A DNA stretch of 64,000 bases from Planctomycetota bacterium (GCA_021414065.1 JAIOPE010000037.1:25960-89959), one strand, 5' to 3'; numbered from the stretch's first letter, positions 8,688-17,898 are shown. Translations and numbers: made by a program. The notes: generated by a model not told the origin, from the letters alone.

Positions 8688-9541
8688 GATCCGCCTCCGT
8701 CGCGCGCGTCCGCGCCGATCCGTCGCACGATCTCCTCGACGAGCTGCGTGAGGCGCGGGCCGTGCGAGTGTCCTGTTTCGAGGACCTCCGATTCCGCCGA
8801 CTGCCCTGCCTGGACGACTCCGGCGGGGTTCGCGACGAGGGAGAGGACGAGGGTCTTCATGCCAAGCTGAGCCGCAGCAGTGATCTCTGGGACCGTGGAC
8901 ATCCCGACGACGTCCGCGCCCGCGGTGCGAAGGAAGCAGACCTGCGCTTGCGTCTCGAACGACGGGCCGTGCACGGCTGCGTACACCCCCACCGCAAGGG
9001 CGATGCCGAGCTTCCGCGCCGCGGCGTCGGCGAGGTCTGCGAGGTCGGGATCGTGCGCGCGTCCTGCGAGGACGACGAAGCGGTCGCCGAAGCGCGGGTC
9101 GTGGATGCCGGTGAGCGCGTCGAAGCCCATCAGGTTGAGGTGATCGCGGACGCGGACGATGTCGCCGGCCCGGAGCAACGGGTCCACGCCGCCGGTCGCG
9201 CTCGTGAGGATGGCACGTTTCACGCCGAGCAGGCCGGCCACGCGGATCGGGCGGATCACGTGCGCGGGCTCGTGTCCCTCGTAGCAGTGCAGGCGCCCTT
9301 CGAGGACGAGCACCGGCACGCCGCGGCAGAGCCCGTGGTGGATCGCGCCGCGGTGCCCCGGCGCCGTGGCCCGCGGGAGGCCCTCGATCGCCGTCCAAGG
9401 AAGCGAGTGGGCGCCGGTGAGGTGCGGCATCGGGATGCCCGATCCCGTCTGGATCACGGCAAGCGCGCCGTCGAACCCCTCTGACGCAAGACGTGCCGCG
9501 GCGGCGGCGGCGAGGTCGTACTCGGCGCGGTGATCGATCAT
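8684..9541 (-). CDS. Purine nucleoside phosphorylase (trimeric PNP class)
   Basis: A 285-residue enzyme that cleaves purine (deoxy)nucleosides with phosphate into base and (deoxy)ribose 1-phosphate. Family landmarks are present: TGSG phosphate loop (about 32-35), RGAIHHG, H-C-Y-E-G-H (85-90), TSATGG (113-118), GPSFET (192-197), GMSTVPE (213-219) and the base-binding Asn in SLVANPAG (N238). The ATG at 9541 is chosen because it begins the conserved helix; upstream in-frame sequence is antisense to vapC. Together with deoC and the BMP importer 6-9 kb away it suggests nucleoside salvage. MTA phosphorylase is a less likely alternative. Confidence 0.92.
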   Translation of the reverse strand: MIDHRAEYDLAAAAAARLASEGFDGALAVIQTGSGIPMPHLTGAHSLPWTAIEGLPRATAPGHRGAIHHGLCRGVPVLVLEGRLHCYEGHEPAHVIRPIRVAGLLGVKRAILTSATGGVDPLLRAGDIVRVRDHLNLMGFDALTGIHDPRFGDRFVVLAGRAHDPDLADLADAAARKLGIALAVGVYAAVHGPSFETQAQVCFLRTAGADVVGMSTVPEITAAAQLGMKTLVLSLVANPAGVVQAGQSAESEVLETGHSHGPRLTQLVEEIVRRIGADARDGGGS

Positions 9542-9594
9542 CGGGGGCGATTGTCCGCGCCTAGCACGTGCGGGGGACGAAAACCGCACTGCGA

Positions 9595-10029
9595 TCACCG
9601 AACGAGCGGGTTCCTCACGCGCAGCGAGGGGAACCGCTTGAAGTCGCGGTCGGCGGACCAGAGTTCGCGCACGCCGTGGAAGATGCATAGCGCGGCGATG
9701 CGGGCGTCGTGGACCTTCGGGCCGTCGATGTCGCCAGCGATCAGCAGGTCCGCGAGGATCGGCAGGTAGCCATCCGACTCCGCCAGGAAGACCAGCGAAG
9801 GCGACGCGCGCCAGACCTCGACCTGCGCGAGCGCGTGATCGCGCGGCGTCGGCACAGGCCAGATTCGCCGGTTCGTGACGACACCGAGGAACTCGTGAAC
9901 GCACGTCCACGGGATCGCCCACGGGTCATGCGACTCCGCGAGCTCCGACAGGAGTCCCTTCGCACGCTGGTGGGTCGGGAGCTCGGCACGATGCGCATAC
10001 ACGAGCAGATTCGTATCGACCGCGATCAC
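9595..10029 (-). CDS. vapC: VapC-type PIN-domain ribonuclease toxin
   Basis: A 144-residue PIN domain. The start is taken as GTG at 10029, overlapping the antitoxin stop (GTGA) and giving the usual VIAVDTNLLVYAH opening; a GTG at 10038 would add three residues. The acidic catalytic set is present: D5, E46 (VHEFLG), D108 (VHDAR) and D127/D129 (SADRDF). VapC toxins are Mg-dependent endoribonucleases, many of which cleave tRNA or rRNA. Activity is held in check by the VapB gene just upstream. Confidence 0.93.
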   Translation of the reverse strand: MIAVDTNLLVYAHRAELPTHQRAKGLLSELAESHDPWAIPWTCVHEFLGVVTNRRIWPVPTPRDHALAQVEVWRASPSLVFLAESDGYLPILADLLIAGDIDGPKVHDARIAALCIFHGVRELWSADRDFKRFPSLRVRNPLVR

Positions 10030-10265
10030 TGCCCCCACTCCCCGTAGGACAGCTCGATCATGTCCTCCATCTTGATCCCCGGACGGAGGCCCGTGCCACG
10101 GAAGCTGGCATCCTTCAGCTTGAACTTCTTCCGCCGCACGGGGCGCGCGGAGAGTGCGTCGCGAAGGACCTCCTCAAACAACGCGCGGAGGGTCCGCTTC
10201 TCCCGGTGGGCGCGTTCCTTCGCGCGGCGGAGCAGGTCGTCGTCGATGTCGATCGTGGTGCGCAT
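10026..10265 (-). CDS. vapB: VapB-type antitoxin (ribbon-helix-helix)
   Basis: A 79-residue protein. The ATG at 10265 gives MRTTIDIDDDLLRRAKERA, the opening of RHH/VapB antitoxins. The N-terminal RHH dimer would bind the operator and the Lys/Arg-rich C-terminal tail (RRKKFKLKD, then IELSYGEWGQ) would wrap the toxin. It precedes and overlaps vapC. The cognate operator is expected in 10266-10320 but I see no clear palindrome there. Confidence 0.9.
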   Translation of the reverse strand: MRTTIDIDDDLLRRAKERAHREKRTLRALFEEVLRDALSARPVRRKKFKLKDASFRGTGLRPGIKMEDMIELSYGEWGQ

Positions 10266-10320
10266 GGACGCCAGCATACCACGCGATGTGGGTGTGTGGG
10301 TGCGGGTCTTCCTCTGCCAT

Positions 10321-10563
10321 TCAGGCGGAGACGTCGGGCTCGAAGCACGCGCGGCCGTGCTCGCGGCCGCAGCGGTCGGGGTTTGCGGGCGCCATGTCCG
10401 GCCCCATCGCCCATCCGGCGGAGTTGCACCAGAAGACGGCGGTGGACGGCGGGTGCGGGATCTCGGGCGGCGGGCCGTCGTCGCCGAGGACGAACATGGC
10501 CTTCGTGCGGAGGTGGCGGCAGATCTCGCCGCAGGCGATGCGTTCGCGGATGGGGTGGGCCAT
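10321..10563 (-). CDS. Small Cys-rich protein downstream of the molybdenum hydroxylase genes
   Basis: An 80-residue protein starting at an ATG two bases after the stop of the FAD subunit. Five cysteines (C11, C15, C46, C65, C73) and three or four histidines (H3, H17, H37, H69) suggest a bound metal or iron-sulfur cluster; C11-x3-C15 and C65-x7-C73 are the tightest pairs. No signal peptide or membrane segment. I do not recognise the family. Tight spacing to the oxidoreductase operon suggests a maturation or electron-transfer role. High GC3 and ordinary amino-acid composition argue that it is real. Confidence 0.6.
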   Translation of the reverse strand: MAHPIRERIACGEICRHLRTKAMFVLGDDGPPPEIPHPPSTAVFWCNSAGWAMGPDMAPANPDRCGREHGRACFEPDVSA

Positions 10564-10565
10564 GG

Positions 10566-11585
10566 CTACTTCGACCTCGCAACGGCGGCTTCGATCGCAC
10601 GACGGACGACGGCGCGGAGTTGGCGGACCTTGTGGCCGTTCCGCGCGAGCGGGGTGGCGCCCTGCGTCGCGGCGGCGGCGGCGGCGTCCCAGGCGGCGGT
10701 GTCGCGCAGGCCCTTGCCGCGCAGGGCGGCGGCGGCAGGCTCGGACAGGAGCGGAACCGGCGCGACGGCGCCGAGGGCGATGCGCGCGTCTGCGATCTTG
10801 TCGCCCTCCACGTCGAGCACGACCGCGCAGGCGACGCTCGCCCAGTCGTAGCTCTGCTTCTGATTGATCTCGACGTACGCGGAGACGGGCGCAGCCGGGA
10901 CGAACGCCGCCCAGAGCAACTCGCCCGGCGCGATCGCGGCCTCGATCAGCGGGTCGTCCTCGGGACGGACGAAGAAGCCGTCGGAGAGCTCGACGGTGCG
11001 CCAGACCAGCCCGCCCTTCGCGCCGATCTCGACCGTGATGGTCGCCAGGCCGGCCTGCGGCGCTGCGAGGAGCGCGGTCGCGAGATTGCTCGGGTGCGTC
11101 GCGCAGCACTTCGCGTTGCCGAAGATCGCCATTTCGTCGTGGACGCCGTCACGCGCCGGGCACGACGTGCCGCCCCGCTTCAGGCAGTCGAAGAACGGGT
11201 CTCGGAAGTACGCGCAGCGCGGCCGCTGGAGGAGGTTGCCGCCAAGCGTGGCGACGTTGCGGATCTGCGGCGTCGCGGCCGCGGCGGCCGCGTCGGCGAG
11301 CGCCGGGAAGATGCGCAGGACGTCCGCCGACGCGGCGATCTGCGCGAGCGTGACGCGCGCGCCGATCTCCAACTGGCCGCCCTCGGCGACGGTGACGCCG
11401 TCGAACCGCGGACCGCCCTCTTGGACACTGATGCGCGAGAGATCGACCAGCGTCGCAGGCGTCGAGACGCCGCGCTTCGCAAGGTCCAGCAGGTCGTTCC
11501 CGCCCGCCTTCGGTCGCGCCGTCGGAGAGAGGAGCTTCAACACGTCGGCGGCCGTCGTCGGGCGCGCGTACGAGAAGGGCTTCAT
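10566..11585 (-). CDS. FAD-binding subunit of a xanthine dehydrogenase family enzyme, PaoB-like with an extra [4Fe-4S] loop
   Basis: A 339-residue subunit. The N-terminal FAD-binding PCMH fold (AGGNDLLDLAKRG, then ATLGGNLLQRPRC) and C-terminal CO-dehydrogenase flavoprotein domain are intact. After GGNLLQ comes a cysteine-rich insertion, C-A-Y-F-R-D-P-F-F-D-C-L, then SCPARDG and K-C-C-A-T-H-P-S, which matches the insertion carrying a [4Fe-4S] cluster in E. coli PaoB and 4-hydroxybenzoyl-CoA reductase. Electrons would pass from Moco via 2Fe-2S centres to FAD. The ATG abuts the stop of the large subunit with no gap. Confidence 0.92.
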   Translation of the reverse strand: MKPFSYARPTTAADVLKLLSPTARPKAGGNDLLDLAKRGVSTPATLVDLSRISVQEGGPRFDGVTVAEGGQLEIGARVTLAQIAASADVLRIFPALADAAAAAATPQIRNVATLGGNLLQRPRCAYFRDPFFDCLKRGGTSCPARDGVHDEMAIFGNAKCCATHPSNLATALLAAPQAGLATITVEIGAKGGLVWRTVELSDGFFVRPEDDPLIEAAIAPGELLWAAFVPAAPVSAYVEINQKQSYDWASVACAVVLDVEGDKIADARIALGAVAPVPLLSEPAAAALRGKGLRDTAAWDAAAAAATQGATPLARNGHKVRQLRAVVRRAIEAAVARSK

Positions 11586-13802
11586 CTACTTGCCTCCCTT
11601 CGCGGCGCGTTCGGCGGCCTCGATCGCCGCAATCACTCGCGCCGGCGTCATCGGCGCCTCGCGGACGCGAGCGCTGCCGTCGCCGACGCCGGAGAGCGCG
11701 TGTGCGATGGCGTTCGCGATCGCCCCGGCGGTCGGAATCGCGGGCGGCTCGCCCAGGCCCATCATGCCGACGGAGTTCCCGGCGTTCGCGACGTCGGTCA
11801 TCATCACCTCCACGTCCGGTACGTCGCGCGGCCCAGCGATCCTGTACGCCTCGAGATCGCCGTTGAGGAGGCGCCCGGTCTTCGGGTCCATCACGCGGTC
11901 CTCGAACAGCGCCCACGAGATCCCGCCGATCACCGCGCCGATCACCTGGCTCTCGGCGGTGAGTGCGTCGATGACACGCCCGCAGTCCTGCATCGCGAGC
12001 ACCTTCACGACGCGGACAACGCCCGTGTCGGTGTCCACCTCGACCTCGACGAACTGGCAGCCGGCCGTCTGGCCCTGGTACCGCTCGTAGGCCGGTCCGC
12101 GCCCGCCGGTGAACGTCTGCGACTCGCCCTCCATCTTGGCGCACGCCGACTTCCACGCCGCCTTCGAGGGCTTCGCTTCGCCCAGCACCGCAGACCTCGC
12201 GGCCTCGGCGGCGTTGCGCGCGCACGGCCCGATGCTCGCCGCGGTCGTCGATCCGCCGGAACCGGGGCCGAACGGAAGCTCCGACCGGCCGAGGTTCACC
12301 TTCACGTCGGCGACGTCCAGTCCGAGCACCTCGGCGACGATCACTGCGAGCACGGTGCGCGTGCCCGTGCCGATGTCCTGCGCACCGTTCGACACCTCGA
12401 CGCTGCCGTCGCGGTGCGCCGTAACCGACACCGTCGCGCCCGGCCCGCCGCCGTTGTACCAAACCGCAGAACCCATCCCGACGCCGCGGCGGAACGGTCC
12501 CTTGCCGTTCGCGCGCTTGCGTTTCTCGGCCCATCCGAACCGCTTCGCACCCTCTTGGTACTGCCAGCGGCGCACGGGGTTCTTGTCGAGACGGAGACGG
12601 AACTCCAGCGGGTCGGTGTCGAGCGCTGCCGCCATCTCGTCGATCGCCTGTTCGAGCGCGAACGAGCCCTGCGGGTGCCCCGGCGCGCGGAACGCGGTGG
12701 ACGGCCCCGCCTGCGTGACGACCGTGAACTCGTCTTTCGCCGTCGCACCGAGCCCGTAGATCATCGGATTCGACGCCCCCGCGCCGCCCTCGCTGATCCC
12801 CGCGGTGCCGTAGATGCGCGCGGTGTACGCGACGACTTCGCCCGCCTTCGTCGCGCCGATCCGCACCTGCTGCACCGACGACGGCCGGTTGCCGCCGACG
12901 AGATGTTCCTCGCGACGGTCGAGGATGCAGCGCACCGGCCGCTTCAGCGACATCGCGGCGCGCGCCGCCTCGTTGCCGAACGACGATCCGTGTGCGTTGA
13001 CGCCGAACTTCGCGCCGAACCCGCCGCCCACGTGCTCCGCGATCGCGTGGACCTTCGACTGGTCGATCTTCAGCGCGCCCGAAAGGCCGTCGCGCACGGA
13101 GAACGTGCCCTGCGTCGAGCACCACACCGTGACCCCGCCGTCTTCGTCGGGCCGGATGACAACCCCGTGCGGTTCCAGCGCGGAGTGCGTCTGCACCTGC
13201 GTGCGGTACGTGCGTTCGAGAACGATGTCGGCCCGCTTCATCGCCTCGTCGGCCTTCGCGAACGCCGCGTCGGCGTTGCCCGCTCCGCCGCGACCGCCGC
13301 GGCGCACGTTCGAGTCGCTCGACGCGTGGACGGTCGGCGAACCGGACTCCTTCGCGGTCTCCACGTCCACGATCACAGGCCCCGATTCGATGTCGGCCTT
13401 GCAGAGTCGGATCGCGTCCTCGGCCTGATCCGGCGTCTCCGCCACCACGATCGCGAGATCCTGGCCCTCCATGAGAACCGGCTGGCCGGGTTGGCGCATC
13501 ACGCGGACGTACACCACGCCCGGCGCCTTCTCCGCGGCCGAAACGTCGATCGATCGCACCTTCCCGCCGGGCGACGGCGCGCGGAAGACGCGGGCGTGGC
13601 ACAGCCCCTTCAGCCGCACGTCGGTCGTGTACTCGGCGCGACCGGTCGCCTTCGCGACGCCGTCGATGCGCGGCACGCGCGTGCCGACCACGCGCAGCTT
13701 CGCGTCGGCGCCCCAGATCTGCGGCTCGCCGTCCGGAACCGTCACGTCGATCTCGCGGGTCTCGCCCGCGAAGCCGACCTTCGTCTTCCTCTTCTCAGGC
13801 AT
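11586..13802 (-). CDS. Molybdopterin-binding large subunit of a PaoC/XdhA-type aldehyde or xanthine oxidoreductase
   Basis: A 738-residue catalytic subunit of the molybdenum hydroxylase family. It has the a/b hammerhead domain (about 40-145; DGVAKATGRAEYT) and the two Mo-binding domains: EPHGVV and GGGFGAKFG, then AFRAPG (near residue 380) and the C-terminal MGLGEPP with the Glu that acts as base in this family. No transmembrane segment or own Tat signal; export would be by hitch-hiking on the small subunit. Substrate cannot be told from sequence; aldehydes are likely by analogy with PaoABC. Confidence 0.92.
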   Translation of the reverse strand: MPEKRKTKVGFAGETREIDVTVPDGEPQIWGADAKLRVVGTRVPRIDGVAKATGRAEYTTDVRLKGLCHARVFRAPSPGGKVRSIDVSAAEKAPGVVYVRVMRQPGQPVLMEGQDLAIVVAETPDQAEDAIRLCKADIESGPVIVDVETAKESGSPTVHASSDSNVRRGGRGGAGNADAAFAKADEAMKRADIVLERTYRTQVQTHSALEPHGVVIRPDEDGGVTVWCSTQGTFSVRDGLSGALKIDQSKVHAIAEHVGGGFGAKFGVNAHGSSFGNEAARAAMSLKRPVRCILDRREEHLVGGNRPSSVQQVRIGATKAGEVVAYTARIYGTAGISEGGAGASNPMIYGLGATAKDEFTVVTQAGPSTAFRAPGHPQGSFALEQAIDEMAAALDTDPLEFRLRLDKNPVRRWQYQEGAKRFGWAEKRKRANGKGPFRRGVGMGSAVWYNGGGPGATVSVTAHRDGSVEVSNGAQDIGTGTRTVLAVIVAEVLGLDVADVKVNLGRSELPFGPGSGGSTTAASIGPCARNAAEAARSAVLGEAKPSKAAWKSACAKMEGESQTFTGGRGPAYERYQGQTAGCQFVEVEVDTDTGVVRVVKVLAMQDCGRVIDALTAESQVIGAVIGGISWALFEDRVMDPKTGRLLNGDLEAYRIAGPRDVPDVEVMMTDVANAGNSVGMMGLGEPPAIPTAGAIANAIAHALSGVGDGSARVREAPMTPARVIAAIEAAERAAKGGK

Positions 13803-13805
13803 CGC

Positions 13806-14429
13806 TCACTTCCCCTTCCGGCGCAGGGCCGACGTGGCGATCACGGCTTCGACGATCCGCGTGTACGTGCCGCAGCGGCAGAGGTTCCCGGAGATGCCCG
13901 CGCGGACCTCGTCGGGCGAGAGGACGGGCTTCGAGCGGAGGAGGCCTTCCGCAGCCGTCACCATTCCGCAGGTGCAGTACCCGCACTGAAGCGCGTCCTT
14001 CGCGACGAACTGCTGCTGCAGGTCCGACGGCGCGCCGTCCGGCCCGCACAGCCCCTCGACTGTCGTGACCTCGCGGTCGCCGACGTCGATCGCGAGCATC
14101 ATGCAGCCGCAGACGGCCATCCCGTCGAGCAGGACCGTACACCCGCCGCACGCGCCGCGGTCGCAGACCTCCTTCGGCCCCGTCAGACCGATGGTGTCCC
14201 GCAGCGCGTCGAGCAACGTCACGCGCGGCTCGATCGACAGGTCGTGGACCTTCCCGTTCACCTTGAGCCGCACTGGAGTTGCGCCCGGCCCGAGCACCGG
14301 CACGGCCGCGGCTTCCTCGTCGGCCTTTGCCGCCATCGCGATGCCGGCGAAGCCCACGGGCCCTGTCACCGCTGCGGCTCCGAGCCCCTTCAGGAACCCG
14401 CGCCGCGAGACGCCGCGTCGTTCAGTCAT
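13806..14429 (-). CDS. [2Fe-2S] small subunit of the molybdenum hydroxylase, with Tat signal (PaoA-like)
   Basis: A 207-residue protein. The N-terminus carries a twin-arginine motif (SRRGFLK) and hydrophobic stretch, so the folded complex is probably exported to the periplasm. The plant-type ferredoxin domain has C-D-R-G-A-C-G-G-C plus a distal Cys, and the C-terminal four-helix domain has CGYCTCGM and C-R-C-G-T-Y. First gene of the operon small-large-FAD-Cys-rich, an order that differs from paoABC (small-FAD-large). No XdhC/PaoD-type Moco chaperone is seen in the window. Confidence 0.93.
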   Translation of the reverse strand: MTERRGVSRRGFLKGLGAAAVTGPVGFAGIAMAAKADEEAAAVPVLGPGATPVRLKVNGKVHDLSIEPRVTLLDALRDTIGLTGPKEVCDRGACGGCTVLLDGMAVCGCMMLAIDVGDREVTTVEGLCGPDGAPSDLQQQFVAKDALQCGYCTCGMVTAAEGLLRSKPVLSPDEVRAGISGNLCRCGTYTRIVEAVIATSALRRKGK

Positions 14430-14495
14430 CGCCGACCTCCGTGGGAAGCCGATGAGGATACCGCCCCGCGTGGCCCGACTGCGCTGCTGTCTTCG

Positions 14496-15368
14496 TCAGT
14501 TCAACGGACGACCGAGCGCCGCCGGCGGCCTCGCCCGTCCGACGAGCCCCGACAGGACAACGAGAGTCACGACGTACGGCAGCATCTGCGTGACCTGGTC
14601 GGGCATCTGGAACTGCAACTGGAGGTGGTCCGAGAGCGCCGCGAGGAATGCGAACGCCACCGCCGCGATCGCGACGCGCCCCGGCCGCCACTTCCCGATC
14701 ACGACGGCCGCGAGCGCGAGGTAGCCGCGCCCGCCTGCCATGTGCTTGCTGAAACTCCCGGCCTCGAGCGCAAGGAACGCGCCGCCGAGTCCGGTGATCG
14801 CACCCGCCGCAACGACCGCGCCGAGACGCACGCGGGCCGCATTCACGCCGAGGCTCTCCGCGCACTCAGGGTTCTCGCCGACGGCGCGAAGTCGAAGGCC
14901 CGCCTTCGTCCGTGCGAGGAACCACGCGACGAGCGGGACGGCGAGCAGCGCGATCCACGTCAGCGGCGAGCCGAGCACCGCAGCGCCCGAGATCGCTTCC
15001 TTCGTGGACGGCGGGAAGGGAGGCGTCGCACCCTTCTTGTGATAGGCGGAGACGAGCACCGCGATCGTCGCGGCGTCGGCGAGCAGGTTCAGTGCGACGC
15101 CCGTGACGACGTGGTCCGCGCGGGTCTTCGTGCAGATCAGGCCGTGGACCAGCGCGACGAGCGACGCCGCCGCCACGCCCGCGACGCAGCCGACAACAGC
15201 ACTGCCCGTCGCGAGCGTCCCGGCCGCGGCGCCGAACGCACCCGCGAGCAGATACGCTTCGAGCCCGAGATTGACGACGCCCGCGCGTTCGCTCGTCACG
15301 CCGCCCATCGACGCGAAGAGCAGAGGCGTGGCGACGCGCAGCGTGGCGGCGGCGAGTTCGACGATCAT
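14496..15368 (-). CDS. BMP-family nucleoside ABC transporter permease (NupQ/YufQ-like)
   Basis: A 290-residue membrane protein with 8-9 hydrophobic segments, of the branched-chain-permease superfamily (BPD_transp_2). The opening P-L-L-F-A-S-M-G-G-V-T-S-E-R-A-G-V-V-N-L-G-L-E is the signature of the second permease of BMP transporters, and GENPECAESLGVN is the cytoplasmic EAA-like loop. It overlaps the other permease gene (ATGA). Moves nucleosides inward with the other components of this operon. Confidence 0.9.
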   Translation of the reverse strand: MIVELAAATLRVATPLLFASMGGVTSERAGVVNLGLEAYLLAGAFGAAAGTLATGSAVVGCVAGVAAASLVALVHGLICTKTRADHVVTGVALNLLADAATIAVLVSAYHKKGATPPFPPSTKEAISGAAVLGSPLTWIALLAVPLVAWFLARTKAGLRLRAVGENPECAESLGVNAARVRLGAVVAAGAITGLGGAFLALEAGSFSKHMAGGRGYLALAAVVIGKWRPGRVAIAAVAFAFLAALSDHLQLQFQMPDQVTQMLPYVVTLVVLSGLVGRARPPAALGRPLN

Positions 15369-16372
15369 GTCGCGCTCCGGTCGCGCGCCGCGGCCACTGC
15401 CGCGACGAGAATGACCACGCCCTGGACGATCGTCGCGGACTCGCGCGGCGCGACGCCGAGTGCGTCCATCGCGAACGCCCCGTTACGGAGGGCCCCCATC
15501 GCGACGGCCGCGAGCAGCACGCCGAGGCCCGACCCGCGCCCGAGCAGCGCGACCGCGATCGCGGTGAAACCGAAGCCCGGCGAGAAGCCCTCGACGTACC
15601 GCCCGTGCTGATCGAGCACCTGCTGCGCCCCGGCGAGACCTGCGACGGCGCCGGCGATCGTCATCGCGAGGAAGATGCCGCGGGACACGCGCATCCCCGC
15701 GACCTCCGCCGCGCGCGGCGCGCTGCCGACGGCGCGGGCCGCGAGCCCGGTCCGCGTGCGGAGAAGCCACAGGTCGTAGGCCAGCGCGAGCACCGCGCCG
15801 AACGCGAGCGCAGGCCACAGGTGCGACAGCGTGGCCGTCGCAACGTGCGACTGCGGGATCTGGCCGCCCTCGGCGGCCCACGCCTGTCGGATGACGAGCG
15901 CCGCGAGCGGTGCGGCGATCAGGTTCAGCAGGATCGTAGAGAGCACTTCGTGGACGCCGAGCCACGCGCGCAGAGCCCCAGGGATCGCACCCCACGCTCC
16001 GCCGACGACGATCGCCGCGAGAACGGCAGCCGGGATCGCGACCGCGGGCGGCAACGCCGCGGCGGCAAGCCCCGCGGCGAGCCCGCCGAGGACGAGTTGG
16101 CCCTCCGCCCCGACGTTGAACATTCCGAGTCGCATCGGCAGGGCGACGGCCAGCCCAGCGAGGACGAGCGGCACGGACTCCGCGAGCGTCGCGTCGATCG
16201 CCCGCTGGCTGCCGAACGCACCGGCGACGATCGCTGCGAGCGTCTGGAACGGGTCGTGGCCGAGCAACGCCACGACGACTGCCGAGACGAGCATCGCCGC
16301 GGCGAACACCTCGAGTGTCACGAGCAGGCGCTGCCCGGCGGACGGGCGAGACGGCACGGCGGCGCCACTCAT
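15365..16372 (-). CDS. BMP-family nucleoside ABC transporter permease (NupP/YufP-like)
   Basis: A 335-residue protein with about ten membrane segments. Landmarks are RLGMFNVGAEGQLVLGG, L-G-V-H-E-V-L-S-T-I-L-L-N and GSAPRAAEVAGM, as in the first permease of BMP systems. The ATG at 16372 overlaps the ATPase stop and its own stop overlaps the second permease, so all four subunits are coupled. A longer frame upstream to 16960 is antisense to the ATPase gene and is not used. Confidence 0.9.
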   Translation of the reverse strand: MSGAAVPSRPSAGQRLLVTLEVFAAAMLVSAVVVALLGHDPFQTLAAIVAGAFGSQRAIDATLAESVPLVLAGLAVALPMRLGMFNVGAEGQLVLGGLAAGLAAAALPPAVAIPAAVLAAIVVGGAWGAIPGALRAWLGVHEVLSTILLNLIAAPLAALVIRQAWAAEGGQIPQSHVATATLSHLWPALAFGAVLALAYDLWLLRTRTGLAARAVGSAPRAAEVAGMRVSRGIFLAMTIAGAVAGLAGAQQVLDQHGRYVEGFSPGFGFTAIAVALLGRGSGLGVLLAAVAMGALRNGAFAMDALGVAPRESATIVQGVVILVAAVAAARDRSAT

Positions 16373-17898
16373 CCGCTCCTCCCGGCACCGGCCATCAGGA
16401 GGCCGAGTTCGTCTTCGCTGGTCGCGCGCGGATCGACCTCGCCGGTGATTCGCCCGCCGCAGACCACCACGATGCGATCGCAGAGCGCGAGCAGTTCGGC
16501 GAGGTCGGTGCTCGCGACGAGGACTGCGCCGCCGGCGTCGGCCGCGGCGCGCAGGTTCCGGTGGACGGCTTCGGTCGCGCGGAAGTCGAGGCCGTGCGCG
16601 GGTTCCGCGGCGAGCAGCAGCTTCGGTCGCGCCCGGAGTTCCCGCGCCAGGAGGACCTTCTGCTGATTGCCTCCCGAGAGGCCGCCGACCGCGGCCGACG
16701 GATCCGGCGGTCGCACGTCGTGCTGCGCGACGGCCTCCTCGCCGGCCTTCCGGATGCCCGCGCGGTCGAGCCACCCGGACATCGCGCGCGCCCACCGACG
16801 CGTGGAGGGCAGCACCACGTTCTCGGCCACGGAGAGTTCGGGCGCCAGGCCGTCGCGCAATCGGTCCTCCGGCACGTAGCCGACGCCCGCACGCCGTCGC
16901 GCGGCGACACCGAGTCGTCGCAGGTCCGCACCCGCGACCATCAGTTTCGCCGCCGCGCACGGGCGCACGCCTGCGATCGCCTCGAGCAGTTCGACCTGGC
17001 CGTTGCCCGCGACGCCGGCCAGTCCCGTCACCTCGCCGGCGCGGAGCGAGAACGTAGCGCCGTCCACGAGCGCGCGGCCGCCGGGGCCTGCGACGGTGAG
17101 CGACTCCACTTCGACGAGCGCCGCGCCGCGGGCGGCGCCCCTCGGCGCGGTGGCCCGGCGGCGCAGGTCGAGGTCGTCGCCGACCATGAGCCGCGCGAGG
17201 TCCGTTTCCACGGCCGAAGCGTCGCCCGTGATGCGCCGCTCCCCCGCGAGCCGGCCCTGCCGCAGAACGGCCGCGCGCGAACAGACATCGGTCACTTCGC
17301 GGAGCTTGTGCGTGACGAGCACCACGCCGCAGCCTTCGGCCGCGAGGCGCCGCACCAGTGCGAACAGGTCCTTCACGCCGCTCGGCGGGAGCAGACCCGT
17401 CGGTTCGTCGAGGAGCAGGACGCGCGCCCCGCGGACGAGCACCTTCAGGAGTTCCACGCGCTGCTGCTGCGCCACTCCGAGATCCCCGACGCGGGCCGAC
17501 GGATCGAGCGCGAGGCCGAACCGCTCAGCGCAGTCCTGCACCTCGCGCTCGGCGGCGGCGATGTCGAGCAGCAGGCCGGCACCCGGCTCGCGTCCGAGGA
17601 CCACGTTCTCGGCCACCGTGAGCTCGGGGATGAGCATGAAGTGCTGATGGACGAGACCGATGCCCCTCGCGGCGGCGTCGCGCGGTCCGCGCATCTGCAC
17701 GGACTTCCCGTCGATGCGCACCTCGCCCGAGTCCGGCCGGAGGAACCCCGACACGACCTTCAGCAGCGTGCTCTTCCCCGCGCCGTTCTCGCCGACGAGC
17801 GCGACGATCTCCCCTGCTTCGACCGCGAACGAGACGTCGTCGAGCGCGCGTTTGGCGCCGAACGACTTCGACACGGCGACCGCCGCGAGAGACGTCAC
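16369..17898 (-). CDS. BMP-family nucleoside ABC transporter ATP-binding protein (NupO/YufO-like, two ATPase domains)
   Basis: A 509-residue protein with tandem nucleotide-binding domains. The first has Walker A GENGAGKS, a weak signature (LGVAQQQR) and Walker B LLLDEPT. The second lacks a true Walker A (GVAGNGQ), has signature LSGGNQQK and a Walker B reading LLLAAEP, the usual asymmetry of RbsA/NupO-type ATPases in which one site is degenerate. The GTG start at 17898 overlaps the stop of the binding-protein gene (GTGA). Confidence 0.92.
   Translation of the reverse strand: MTSLAAVAVSKSFGAKRALDDVSFAVEAGEIVALVGENGAGKSTLLKVVSGFLRPDSGEVRIDGKSVQMRGPRDAAARGIGLVHQHFMLIPELTVAENVVLGREPGAGLLLDIAAAEREVQDCAERFGLALDPSARVGDLGVAQQQRVELLKVLVRGARVLLLDEPTGLLPPSGVKDLFALVRRLAAEGCGVVLVTHKLREVTDVCSRAAVLRQGRLAGERRITGDASAVETDLARLMVGDDLDLRRRATAPRGAARGAALVEVESLTVAGPGGRALVDGATFSLRAGEVTGLAGVAGNGQVELLEAIAGVRPCAAAKLMVAGADLRRLGVAARRRAGVGYVPEDRLRDGLAPELSVAENVVLPSTRRWARAMSGWLDRAGIRKAGEEAVAQHDVRPPDPSAAVGGLSGGNQQKVLLARELRARPKLLLAAEPAHGLDFRATEAVHRNLRAAADAGGAVLVASTDLAELLALCDRIVVVCGGRITGEVDPRATSEDELGLLMAGAGRSG

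Noticed and set aside
10206-15611. A 1801-codon plus-strand open frame
   Set aside because: It is antisense to the molybdenum hydroxylase and importer genes, is extremely Arg-rich, and is explained by high GC content.
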